Assembly (NCBI GenBank): GCA_903867585.1
Contig: CAIPRZ010000065.1
Span: 1 to 6,201 of the forward strand
DNA: 6,201 nt
Direction of reading: 5' to 3'
DNA from: an uncultured Chlamydiae bacterium
Lineage (GTDB): Bacteria > Chlamydiota > Chlamydiia > Chlamydiales > Rhabdochlamydiaceae
The notes beneath the pieces were generated by a model. The model saw only the letters and a list, made by a program, of their open reading frames with translations. It did no database searches and was not told the DNA's origin. Both the position numbers and the translations under genes were made by a program. The first letter of the stretch is position 1, and each line of letters opens with the position of its first letter. Positions 1-5,508 of this stretch are shown here, piece after piece.

Positions 1-195
1 AAAGCCTTTGTTTTTGGCTTTTTTATTATGAGTGTCAGTTGCTTCAAAGGTCTTCATACCATTGGAGGAGCTGCTGGTGTAGGTAGATCCACTACCAATT
101 CTGTGGTGGTTTGTTACTGTTGTATATTACTGTCTAACTTTTTCATGACCATGGGACTTAATCTTTTATATAGAACTTTTGTGAGGCTTTTATGA
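1..195 (+). CDS. mlaE: MlaE/YrbE-type ABC transporter permease, C-terminal 64 residues (5' end outside window)
   Basis: The reading frame is open from base 1 to a TGA at 193-195 and gives the last 64 residues of a membrane protein. It contains the glycine-rich stretch G-G-A-A-G-V-G-R-S-T-T-N (about residues 22-33 of the fragment). In MlaE/YrbE permeases a similar GVG-x-A/S-T-x-x-V segment comes just before the final transmembrane helix. A last hydrophobic segment follows (VVVCYCCILLSNFF), then a short basic tail. In the family, MlaE dimers form the inner-membrane core that moves phospholipids between the inner membrane and the periplasmic MCE ring. The stop overlaps the start of the downstream ATPase (ATGA), as expected for subunits made in fixed ratio. 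Identity rests on the C-terminal motif plus the MlaF and MlaD neighbours. The N-terminal part cannot be assessed. Confidence 0.88.
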   Translation, partial: KAFVFGFFIMSVSCFKGLHTIGGAAGVGRSTTNSVVVCYCCILLSNFFMTMGLNLLYRTFVRLL

Positions 196-974
196 TTGAG
201 ATTACAGAAGTTTATAAAAGTTTTGGGGAACAAAGCGTTTTAAAAGGCTTAAGCGCTACAATTCCTAAAGGAAAAACTCTTGTTATTTTAGGAAGATCTG
301 GGGTCGGAAAAAGCGTACTTCTTAAACACATCATGGGCCTTACTTTTCCAGATAGCGGAGAAATTCTTATAGATGGAATAGATATTACAAAACTAAAACC
401 AAAAGATCTTCAAAAAGCCAGGTTATCGATGGGCATGCTTTTTCAAGGAGGCGCCCTTTTTGATTCGATGAATATTGAAGAAAATGTCTCTTTCTACTTA
501 AACCAACATCTCAATCCAGAAACTAATAAGCCCTATCCCAAATCCTATATTGATACGAAGGTTAAAGAGGCTTTAGCGATGGTAGGTCTTTCTGGTATTG
601 AAAAAAAGAATCCATCTGAATTATCAGGCGGTATGCGTAAAAGGGCCGCTTTAGCAAGACTTATTGTTTATAGACCAAAGCTCCTTCTCTATGATGAGCC
701 CACCACAGGTCTTGATCCAATAACTGCTATGCAAATAAATCAATTAATTCGTAAAACACAAAAAGAGCTGCAGGCTACAAGTGTGGTAGTAACGCATGAT
801 TTAATTTCAGCTCTTGTTGTCGGTGATTATTTAGCGCTACATAATGAAGGAAGACTATCCTTCCTTTCAGAGCCTGAAGAATTTTTAAAACAACAGCATC
901 CTATTATTGAATTTTTTAAAAAAACCCTGGATCAAGACCCACGATTATTAAAAGAGGTGATTTGGCATGAATGA
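192..974 (+). CDS. mlaF: MlaF-type ABC transporter ATP-binding protein
   Basis: A 260-residue ABC ATPase that would power the lipid transporter from the cytoplasmic face of the inner membrane. Visible motifs, in order: Walker A GRSGVGKS (34-41), Q-loop Gln at 85 within FQGGALFDSM, signature LSGGM (144-148) followed by RKRAALAR, Walker B LLLYDEP (164-170), D-loop GLD (173-175) and switch His 202 in VVTHD. The LSGGM-RKR-AALAR form and the FQ-GALFDS Q-loop are typical of the MlaF/Ttg2A/Mkl subfamily rather than of amino-acid or metal importers. All residues needed for ATP hydrolysis are present. Length is normal for the family. The start is supported by GTGAGG at 181-186, five bases upstream, lying within the end of the permease gene. 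The start overlaps the permease stop by four bases, and the stop overlaps the MCE gene by eight, so all three are probably translationally coupled. Confidence 0.95.
   Translation: MIEITEVYKSFGEQSVLKGLSATIPKGKTLVILGRSGVGKSVLLKHIMGLTFPDSGEILIDGIDITKLKPKDLQKARLSMGMLFQGGALFDSMNIEENVSFYLNQHLNPETNKPYPKSYIDTKVKEALAMVGLSGIEKKNPSELSGGMRKRAALARLIVYRPKLLLYDEPTTGLDPITAMQINQLIRKTQKELQATSVVVTHDLISALVVGDYLALHNEGRLSFLSEPEEFLKQQHPIIEFFKKTLDQDPRLLKEVIWHE
953..960 (+). promoter_or_regulatory. Strong Shine-Dalgarno sequence for the MCE gene, inside mlaF
   Basis: AGAGGTGA lies six bases before the ATG at 967 and matches the anti-Shine-Dalgarno complement over seven bases (GAGGTGA). It lies within the last codons of mlaF, so the MCE subunit has its own strong initiation site besides possible re-initiation across the 8-base overlap. 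It fixes the MCE start at 967. Confidence 0.75.
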
Positions 975-2031
975 ACAACATAGAAATATGCTTACAGGTA
1001 TTTTTGTTATCGCCTCCTGCTGTCTTGTCGTGGCAGTCATTTTATTTTTAGAACCTGAAGTAGGGGATGGTAAAAAAAACCTTACTGTAAGATTTTCTAA
1101 CATCTCTAAAATTTATGTTGGTACTCGGGTTGTTTACGGAGGAAGACCTGTCGGTGAGGTAATGGAAATCCACCAAAATAAAAATGGCAGAGAAGAAAAA
1201 ACCGATAACCTAGGGCGTCTTTATTTCTATGACCTAAAACTTAAAGTAGATTCCTCGGTGGATGTTTATAATTATGATCTTATTTGTATTCAAACAGCCG
1301 GACTACTTGGTGATAAATCAATTGCCATCATCCCACGTGCAGCTCCAAAAGGTCAAACTCCCCTTCTTGTCAATGATACCATTTTATATGCAGATGCCTT
1401 AGATCCTTTGGAAAATGCTTTCAATGAAATGAGTGTGGTATCTCAGCAATTACAAAACACCCTTACTGAAGCTAATATTTGGATGCAAAACTTTGGACAT
1501 GATACTGGAAAAGCTATTCAAAACTTTGGCTCTACGATGAATAAGGTCGATTATGCCCTTGAAAAACTTGAAAAATCGGCCTTCTTTGATAAAACAGCTA
1601 AAACTATGGACCATTTATCCACTATTTCACAAAAACTCTCTGATGGCCAAGGCTCCATTGGAAGATTGCTTGATGAAGATGGCCCTTTTTTCCATTTGCA
1701 AACCCTTTTATCGAAAGTGGATACTCTTATGGATGATGTCAATCATTACGGTCTCCTATTTCATACTAATCGGGGATGGCAACGCTTGCGCTCTCAACGG
1801 ATGAATCAAGCCGCCTCTGCCAAATCGCCTCAAGCGATTGCTTCAGTACTAGCGTCTGAAATCAATCAGATTAACACGGCCATGGCAAGACTGGAAACGC
1901 TTTCTAGCCATATCGACAATGACCCCAAAGAAAAAGAAAATTTCACAAAAGTTTTTTTAGAGCTTCAAGATAGAACTAAAACCCTCCTTGAAAATATTCG
2001 TAATTTAACAGCTAACTTAGAGGCTAAGTAG
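967..2031 (+). CDS. mlaD: MlaD-type MCE domain lipid-transport protein with long helical tail
   Basis: A 354-residue membrane-anchored substrate-binding subunit of the Mla-type transporter. It has a short N-terminal cytoplasmic segment, one transmembrane helix at about 9-28, and an MCE domain at about 37-125. The MCE domain shows the typical strand pattern and the G-x-R-V-x-Y-G-G-R-P-V-G-E-V signature (52-65), then later A-G-L-L-G-D-K-S-I-A-I (111-121). A long mostly helical region follows (about 147-354), with heptad-like leucine and isoleucine spacing and a G-x-G-S-I-G-R-L-L-D motif (227-236) seen in many longer MCE proteins. E. coli MlaD is about 183 residues, so this tail is an extra 170 or so. 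In the family, MCE subunits form hexameric rings in the periplasm with a lipid-conducting pore. A helical tail could extend that pore, as in PqiB and the mycobacterial Mce proteins; this is inference. An ortholog-level match to E. coli MlaD is not claimed, only the subunit role. Confidence 0.9.
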   Translation: MNEQHRNMLTGIFVIASCCLVVAVILFLEPEVGDGKKNLTVRFSNISKIYVGTRVVYGGRPVGEVMEIHQNKNGREEKTDNLGRLYFYDLKLKVDSSVDVYNYDLICIQTAGLLGDKSIAIIPRAAPKGQTPLLVNDTILYADALDPLENAFNEMSVVSQQLQNTLTEANIWMQNFGHDTGKAIQNFGSTMNKVDYALEKLEKSAFFDKTAKTMDHLSTISQKLSDGQGSIGRLLDEDGPFFHLQTLLSKVDTLMDDVNHYGLLFHTNRGWQRLRSQRMNQAASAKSPQAIASVLASEINQINTAMARLETLSSHIDNDPKEKENFTKVFLELQDRTKTLLENIRNLTANLEAK

Positions 2032-2032
2032 A

Positions 2033-2569
2033 ATGGTCAATATCGGTACATTAATTATTGCCTCTCCTGAAATCGCTGGGGGTCTTTACGCCAAAAGCGT
2101 GATCTTGATCTGTGAACATTCACAGGAAGGGACTATTGGAGTTATGATTAATAAACCGCTTCCTACCCAAACTGATGAAGAAAAAACCGCGATTGAAAAA
2201 TTAGAAGATCATCAAATTATGACCCTTCTTGGAGGCCCAATCCATCCTGATGAAGCCTTTATGTTACATAATAATCCCAAACTCAAAGAAGAATCAGTTA
2301 TCCTCAATGATGATGTCTATTTAGGAAGCCTCCTCCCTCTTGACCCTGACGATTCCACCCATAATATGCGTTTAATTTTTGGATATTCTGGATGGGGCCC
2401 TAATCAACTTGAAAAAGAGATCGCTAAAGGCCTTTGGATCGAAGCGGGCAATGAGGCTAAGAAAGTTTTTCTAAAACCGATTGAAGATCAGTGGCATTTG
2501 ATCTTGAAAACTCTTGGTGGTAAATTCCAAGCCCTTGCTAGCTTCCCAACTCGTCTAGATCTCAATTAA
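2033..2569 (+). CDS. YqgE/AlgH family protein (DUF179)
   Basis: A 178-residue protein of the YqgE/AlgH family, close to the usual length of about 185. Conserved elements are visible: the N-terminal G-T-L-I-I-A-S-P (5-12), then S-V-I-L-I-C-E-H with G-T-I-G-V-M-I-N-K-P-L (33-43), L-G-G-P (66-69), and the C-terminal G-Y-S-G-W-G-P-N-Q-L-E (117-127) leading into W-I-E-A. There is no signal peptide or membrane segment, so it is probably cytoplasmic. The biochemical role of the family is not established; AlgH was named for an effect on alginate regulation in Pseudomonas. The start ATG is one base after the MCE gene stop, with AGAGG at 2019-2023 as Shine-Dalgarno, so it is very likely the last gene of the lipid-transport operon. 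Its stop codon overlaps the stop of the convergent gene. Family assignment is firm and function is unknown. Confidence 0.93.
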   Translation: MVNIGTLIIASPEIAGGLYAKSVILICEHSQEGTIGVMINKPLPTQTDEEKTAIEKLEDHQIMTLLGGPIHPDEAFMLHNNPKLKEESVILNDDVYLGSLLPLDPDDSTHNMRLIFGYSGWGPNQLEKEIAKGLWIEAGNEAKKVFLKPIEDQWHLILKTLGGKFQALASFPTRLDLN

Positions 2570-4557
2570 GAATTTCTTAGTTTAAGCTCTTTAAGAATAG
2601 GAACCGCTTCAAGGATTTTTTTCCGGTTTGATGGTTCTTTTAATAGTTTTGCTTGTAACAAGCTTAAAGCCCCTGCCATTCTCACAAAACTATCTTCTAA
2701 AACCGGTCTATCACGTACTGTCATAGCAGGCCCATAAAGCTCAGATATGAATAAATCTAGATTGAATTTATCAAGAAGTTGATTATTGTTGATCAGCTGA
2801 ACAAGGGCGTAAAGGGATAATCCCATCACATTAGAATTATCAAGCCCATCTTTACACATAATAATAAGATTATCGACTTGATATTTATCAATTAGAGAAA
2901 CTGCCATAAATAACTGCATAAGTTCGATAAAAACAAGTCTTTCTCTTAGTTCTAAACTTTTTTTATTATCAAAAAAAACTGCTAAAACCATATTAAAAAT
3001 CGGTGTCATATCTTTTTTATAAAGTTTTGACTCTGAATAATTAAAGCCTTCTTCTTCTTCAAATTGACTAAATATGACTTTTTTAAATTCCTCGGTCTCA
3101 TTGATAAAAGAGTAAATATCTGCTTGGGAATATAAAAGACCTAAACGGGGAATTACAGAACAGAGAAGATCAGGCTTTTCTAATGATAAAACCGCACGGA
3201 CCCGAGCTTTACTATAAATATGGTGTGGGTCTTCGAGGTTAATCATAAGTGTTGATTGCCCTTCTAGCTGCTGTAGAAAAACATGAAAGATCGGATCGAT
3301 ATCGCAGCTTATCACATCTGATTGTACTGTAGGTGATGGGGTTAGAATAACAGTAGTAGTTTTTTCATTATGAGAAAGATTTAAAAGATTTTGGGGAAGA
3401 TAGGTCCTCATAGGATCAAAAGAGGTCGGTTTTTGCTCCTCTTTAATAAAATCAAGCGCTTTCATCAATGGGCCTGAGGGAAAATTTGAAAGAAACTTTC
3501 TCAAAGATTGATCAAATTCCAAAAGCTTATCAAAAAAACTTATAGGGCTAAAACTTTCAATTTTGGGACGGGGTATAAATTGATAAAGATGCTCAGCTAA
3601 ATATTTAATTTCATTTTTTGTGGTAAATAACGACTTTATCACACCTGCAATAAAGCGCTGCGATGCGATCACCCCTTTATCCGAAATAAGCTCTTTGGTA
3701 GATGAGGTTTTAAAAAATTCAGCTTTTAAAATAAGGGAGCTCAAGAATCCCATAAAATCATTAAAATACTCGTAACAGGCTTTAAAAGGATCATTTTGTA
3801 GAGCTAATGAAGGATAAGAGGCTAAAAATAATGAAATTAGCATCTGACAACTTTGACCTATAAAAACCTGTTTCTTAAATCGAAAAGATTCCTTTAAAAA
3901 ATAATCGATTCGAGGAGCTAAATCTTGTCGTATTTCAAGAGCTCTTTTTTGCTTTACCCTATCTTCAATAAATTTGAGTTTAACAAAAGGATCATCTCCT
4001 TGAAAAAACAAAAATAGCTCATCAAAAGTTCCAAGAAGCTGGGTATGTCTTAGAAGATTTTTAGAAAAATGATTGAGGCCATCTTCGTCTTTTACATAAA
4101 AAAGCTCGTAATCGGTGTCTTTACGTATCACCTCCAAATTTTTAAGACCGTGGGTGTCGCTTAACGCGTTGTTTTTTTCAGCTTCAGCATGGCGAAACAT
4201 TTCACCTGCTACATGTTCGACTTTATAATTTATCTTTTTGAGATAAAAATCATAAAGATGAGTGAATTCAGATTCTCCAAGATTGGATTTTGCGGTCGAA
4301 AAGATCTTAGAAACTAAATCAAGCTTGTCGTAAGCCTCTTCTGCAATCACCATCACAGCTTTTAAGGAAGCTAGATAATCATGATTTTTAAGAAGCATCT
4401 GATCAGATTCATAAAGACCTGATAAATATTGATTTATCGTAGAAAAAGCCTTTTTGATGCGTTCAGGTTGAGGCAAAAGCTCAGGATGTGATTTATCCGT
4501 CGCCTGGGAAAGTTGTGAAAGAGTTTCGACCGCATCTAATACTTGAAGATTCTTCAT
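2566..4557 (-). CDS. Large helical protein with degenerate phosphatase-like CKDGLDN loop, function unknown
   Basis: A 663-residue protein when started at the ATG at 4557-4555. A TTG at 4605 would add 16 residues, but only the ATG has a spaced Shine-Dalgarno (AAGGG). No signal peptide or clear transmembrane helix is visible. Residues 1 to about 375 look almost entirely alpha-helical, and a low-complexity T/P/S linker follows at about 399-414. The C-terminal part has S-T-L-M-I-N-L-E-D (435-443) leading to S-K-A-R-V-R-A, then L-R-E-R-L-V-F-I-E-L-M (537-547), then a hydrophobic strand N-L-I-I-M followed by C568-K-D-G-L-D-N574 and a helix. Strand, Cys loop, helix is the layout of the CX5R P-loop of SopB/IpgD inositol phosphatases (CKSGKDR) and PTEN (CKAGKGR), with Asn where the catalytic Arg should be. 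I have an unverified memory of chlamydial proteins with INLxD and CKDxxD segments. It may be a non-catalytic or altered phosphatase-like protein, possibly a secreted effector; both are inference. Confidence 0.85.
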   Translation of the reverse strand: MKNLQVLDAVETLSQLSQATDKSHPELLPQPERIKKAFSTINQYLSGLYESDQMLLKNHDYLASLKAVMVIAEEAYDKLDLVSKIFSTAKSNLGESEFTHLYDFYLKKINYKVEHVAGEMFRHAEAEKNNALSDTHGLKNLEVIRKDTDYELFYVKDEDGLNHFSKNLLRHTQLLGTFDELFLFFQGDDPFVKLKFIEDRVKQKRALEIRQDLAPRIDYFLKESFRFKKQVFIGQSCQMLISLFLASYPSLALQNDPFKACYEYFNDFMGFLSSLILKAEFFKTSSTKELISDKGVIASQRFIAGVIKSLFTTKNEIKYLAEHLYQFIPRPKIESFSPISFFDKLLEFDQSLRKFLSNFPSGPLMKALDFIKEEQKPTSFDPMRTYLPQNLLNLSHNEKTTTVILTPSPTVQSDVISCDIDPIFHVFLQQLEGQSTLMINLEDPHHIYSKARVRAVLSLEKPDLLCSVIPRLGLLYSQADIYSFINETEEFKKVIFSQFEEEEGFNYSESKLYKKDMTPIFNMVLAVFFDNKKSLELRERLVFIELMQLFMAVSLIDKYQVDNLIIMCKDGLDNSNVMGLSLYALVQLINNNQLLDKFNLDLFISELYGPAMTVRDRPVLEDSFVRMAGALSLLQAKLLKEPSNRKKILEAVPILKELKLRNS

Positions 4558-4560
4558 TAA

Positions 4561-4567
4561 CACCCTT
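4561..4567 (-). promoter_or_regulatory. Shine-Dalgarno deciding the start of the minus-strand gene
   Basis: On the minus strand AAGGGTG ends three bases before the ATG at 4557, giving the AAGGG core a five-base spacing. The alternative TTG at 4605 has only A/T-rich sequence upstream. The 16 residues it would add are hydrophobic and unlike the acidic, helical N-terminus that follows. This favours the 663-residue form. Confidence 0.55.
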
Positions 4568-4625
4568 ATTAATTTAATTATTGTTTCAAATTGAATAATA
4601 ATCAAAATAAAAATGAATTTATTTT

Positions 4626-4631
4626 ATTATA
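4626..4631 (-). promoter_or_regulatory. Candidate -10 box (TATAAT) for the minus-strand gene
   Basis: The plus-strand hexamer ATTATA reads TATAAT on the minus strand, a perfect sigma-70 -10 consensus. It would start transcription near 4619, giving a leader of about 60 bases before the ATG at 4557. The -35 position at a 17-base spacing reads TATTTA, a weak match. Because the surrounding DNA is nearly all A and T, a chance match is quite possible. Confidence 0.35.
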
Positions 4632-4676
4632 GACAAATAAAAACAATTTAAATAGTAATTAAATAAAAGAGGATTT

Positions 4677-5474
4677 ATGTTTAATTCGTTATTACCTTCA
4701 TTATTTTTATTTATCTTTGCTAATTTTACAGACTCATCGAAATCTTTTCGTTTAGTTCCAGTAGAACTCACTCCAGAACCTGGTTATGTGGAACTAACAA
4801 TCCAATATCCTGAAGATGATGAACTTAAAAATTCTCTTCCTATTTTAGTTCAAGTTCGTGTCGAAGGTTATCCCTTAGGTATTGAAACAGAAATCCAAAG
4901 AAGAAAAGAGATAAGAGCTTGCAATAAAGGACAAACTATCAGAGTTGTTGTCGATGACAATCCTTATATCCTTCTAAATGAAGACAATGCCCCAACTGAT
5001 GCTTTTGATAATCATGATGCCTATTTTAGACAATCAGTTGAAACCAAGATCAAAAGTAATATTAAACAAGGCGATCATCTTATTCGCGTTTACCCGGCCT
5101 ATTCCTATGGAGAAGCTGTCCGTGGTGATGGCTGCTTCAATGCCTCCACTTTTTGCTTCAAAAAATCTGGAATCAGTAAAATTAATATTAAAGATCCCAT
5201 GATAACCTATAATGAGCCTCAAGGAGTATTTAGCTCTTCCCAGCCAGTTCTACTTGATTTTCTAACTCATAACTGTTCGCTATCTAAAGATGGCTATAAA
5301 GTCAGACTGATTATTGATGGTAAGATGATGGAAGAGCTCACAAATTCATTACCTTATTATATGCATGGCTTATCAAAAGGGTCCCATACAATTAAGCTTG
5401 AGCTTATCGATCGTTCCGGCAAGGCTATTAATAAGCCCTTTACAAGCCCATCAAGGACTATCACAATTCGCTAG
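4677..5474 (+). CDS. Probable exported protein with two related beta-rich domains, function unknown
   Basis: A 265-residue protein I do not recognise. The N-terminus has a hydrophobic run (about 4-16) ending near F-A-N-F-T-D-S-S. This looks like a signal peptide cleaved around 15-21, but it lacks the usual Lys or Arg after Met. The mature part alternates short hydrophobic strands and polar turns, as in a beta-sandwich. Two segments look alike: about 55-140 and 190-245. Both have P-I/V-L near the start, then x-x-x-R-x-x-x-D (I88-R89-V-V-V-D93 and V209-R210-L-I-I-D214), then K/S-x-G-x-H-x-I-R/K (G132, H134 and G235, H237). There are four cysteines (82, 153, 160, 200), which suits a periplasmic or surface disulfide protein. 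The start is fixed by an in-frame TAA at 4656-4658 with no other ATG after it. AAGAGGA lies at 4667-4673, rather close to the ATG. It could be an Ig-like envelope or secreted adhesion-type protein, which is a guess. Confidence 0.82.
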   Translation: MFNSLLPSLFLFIFANFTDSSKSFRLVPVELTPEPGYVELTIQYPEDDELKNSLPILVQVRVEGYPLGIETEIQRRKEIRACNKGQTIRVVVDDNPYILLNEDNAPTDAFDNHDAYFRQSVETKIKSNIKQGDHLIRVYPAYSYGEAVRGDGCFNASTFCFKKSGISKINIKDPMITYNEPQGVFSSSQPVLLDFLTHNCSLSKDGYKVRLIIDGKMMEELTNSLPYYMHGLSKGSHTIKLELIDRSGKAINKPFTSPSRTITIR

Positions 5475-5475
5475 A

Positions 5476-5507
5476 ATCTTTAACTTGTAAAAAGTTAAGA
5501 TCTTTTT
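5476..5507 (+). terminator. Weak intrinsic terminator between two plus-strand genes
   Basis: The left arm ATCTTTAACTT (5476-5486) pairs with AAGTTAAGAT (5492-5501) with one bulged T and a five-base loop (GTAAA). The stem is followed directly by CTTTTT ending at 5507. It starts two bases after the TAG (5472-5474) of the upstream gene, where a terminator is expected. The stem is A/T-rich (two G-C pairs), so its strength is doubtful. It ends two bases before the next start codon. Confidence 0.55.
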
Positions 5508-5508
5508 C

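Larger units (their letters stand above)
4558..4676. promoter_or_regulatory. AT-rich divergent intergenic promoter region
   Basis: This is the only sizeable non-coding stretch (119 bases). It separates the minus-strand gene from the plus-strand exported-protein gene, so it must hold promoters for both unless they are read from outside. It is extremely AT-rich. A consensus -10 is visible for the minus strand (separate entry). For the plus strand there are only loose candidates, such as TATAGA at 4628-4633 without a good -35. No inverted repeat strong enough to call an operator was seen. Confidence 0.5.

Noticed and set aside
1..191. Treating the first 191 bases as an upstream regulatory region of the ATPase gene
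   Set aside because: The frame is open throughout and encodes a recognisable MlaE-type C-terminus.
1551..1804. Short open frames on both strands inside the MCE gene
   Set aside because: They lie wholly within a well-supported gene, have no ribosome binding site of note and match no family pattern.
2567..2579. Palindrome TAAGAA-T-TTCTTA at the convergent junction as a bidirectional terminator
   Set aside because: The loop would be one base, leaving about four A/T-rich pairs once opened, and no clean T-tract follows on either strand.
2836..2856. Calling the minus-strand protein an active inositol phosphatase
   Set aside because: The Arg needed for phosphate binding in the CX5R loop is Asn here, and no other catalytic residue could be assigned with confidence.
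4555..4605. Longer form of the minus-strand protein from a TTG at 4605 (16 extra residues)
   Set aside because: The TTG has no Shine-Dalgarno, while the ATG at 4557 has AAGGG at a good distance. The extra residues are translated promoter-like AT-rich DNA.
4978..5222. Short open frames on both strands inside the exported-protein gene
   Set aside because: These are overlapping frames of a longer gene that has its own start signal and a coherent domain pattern. Their translations look like random out-of-frame peptides.
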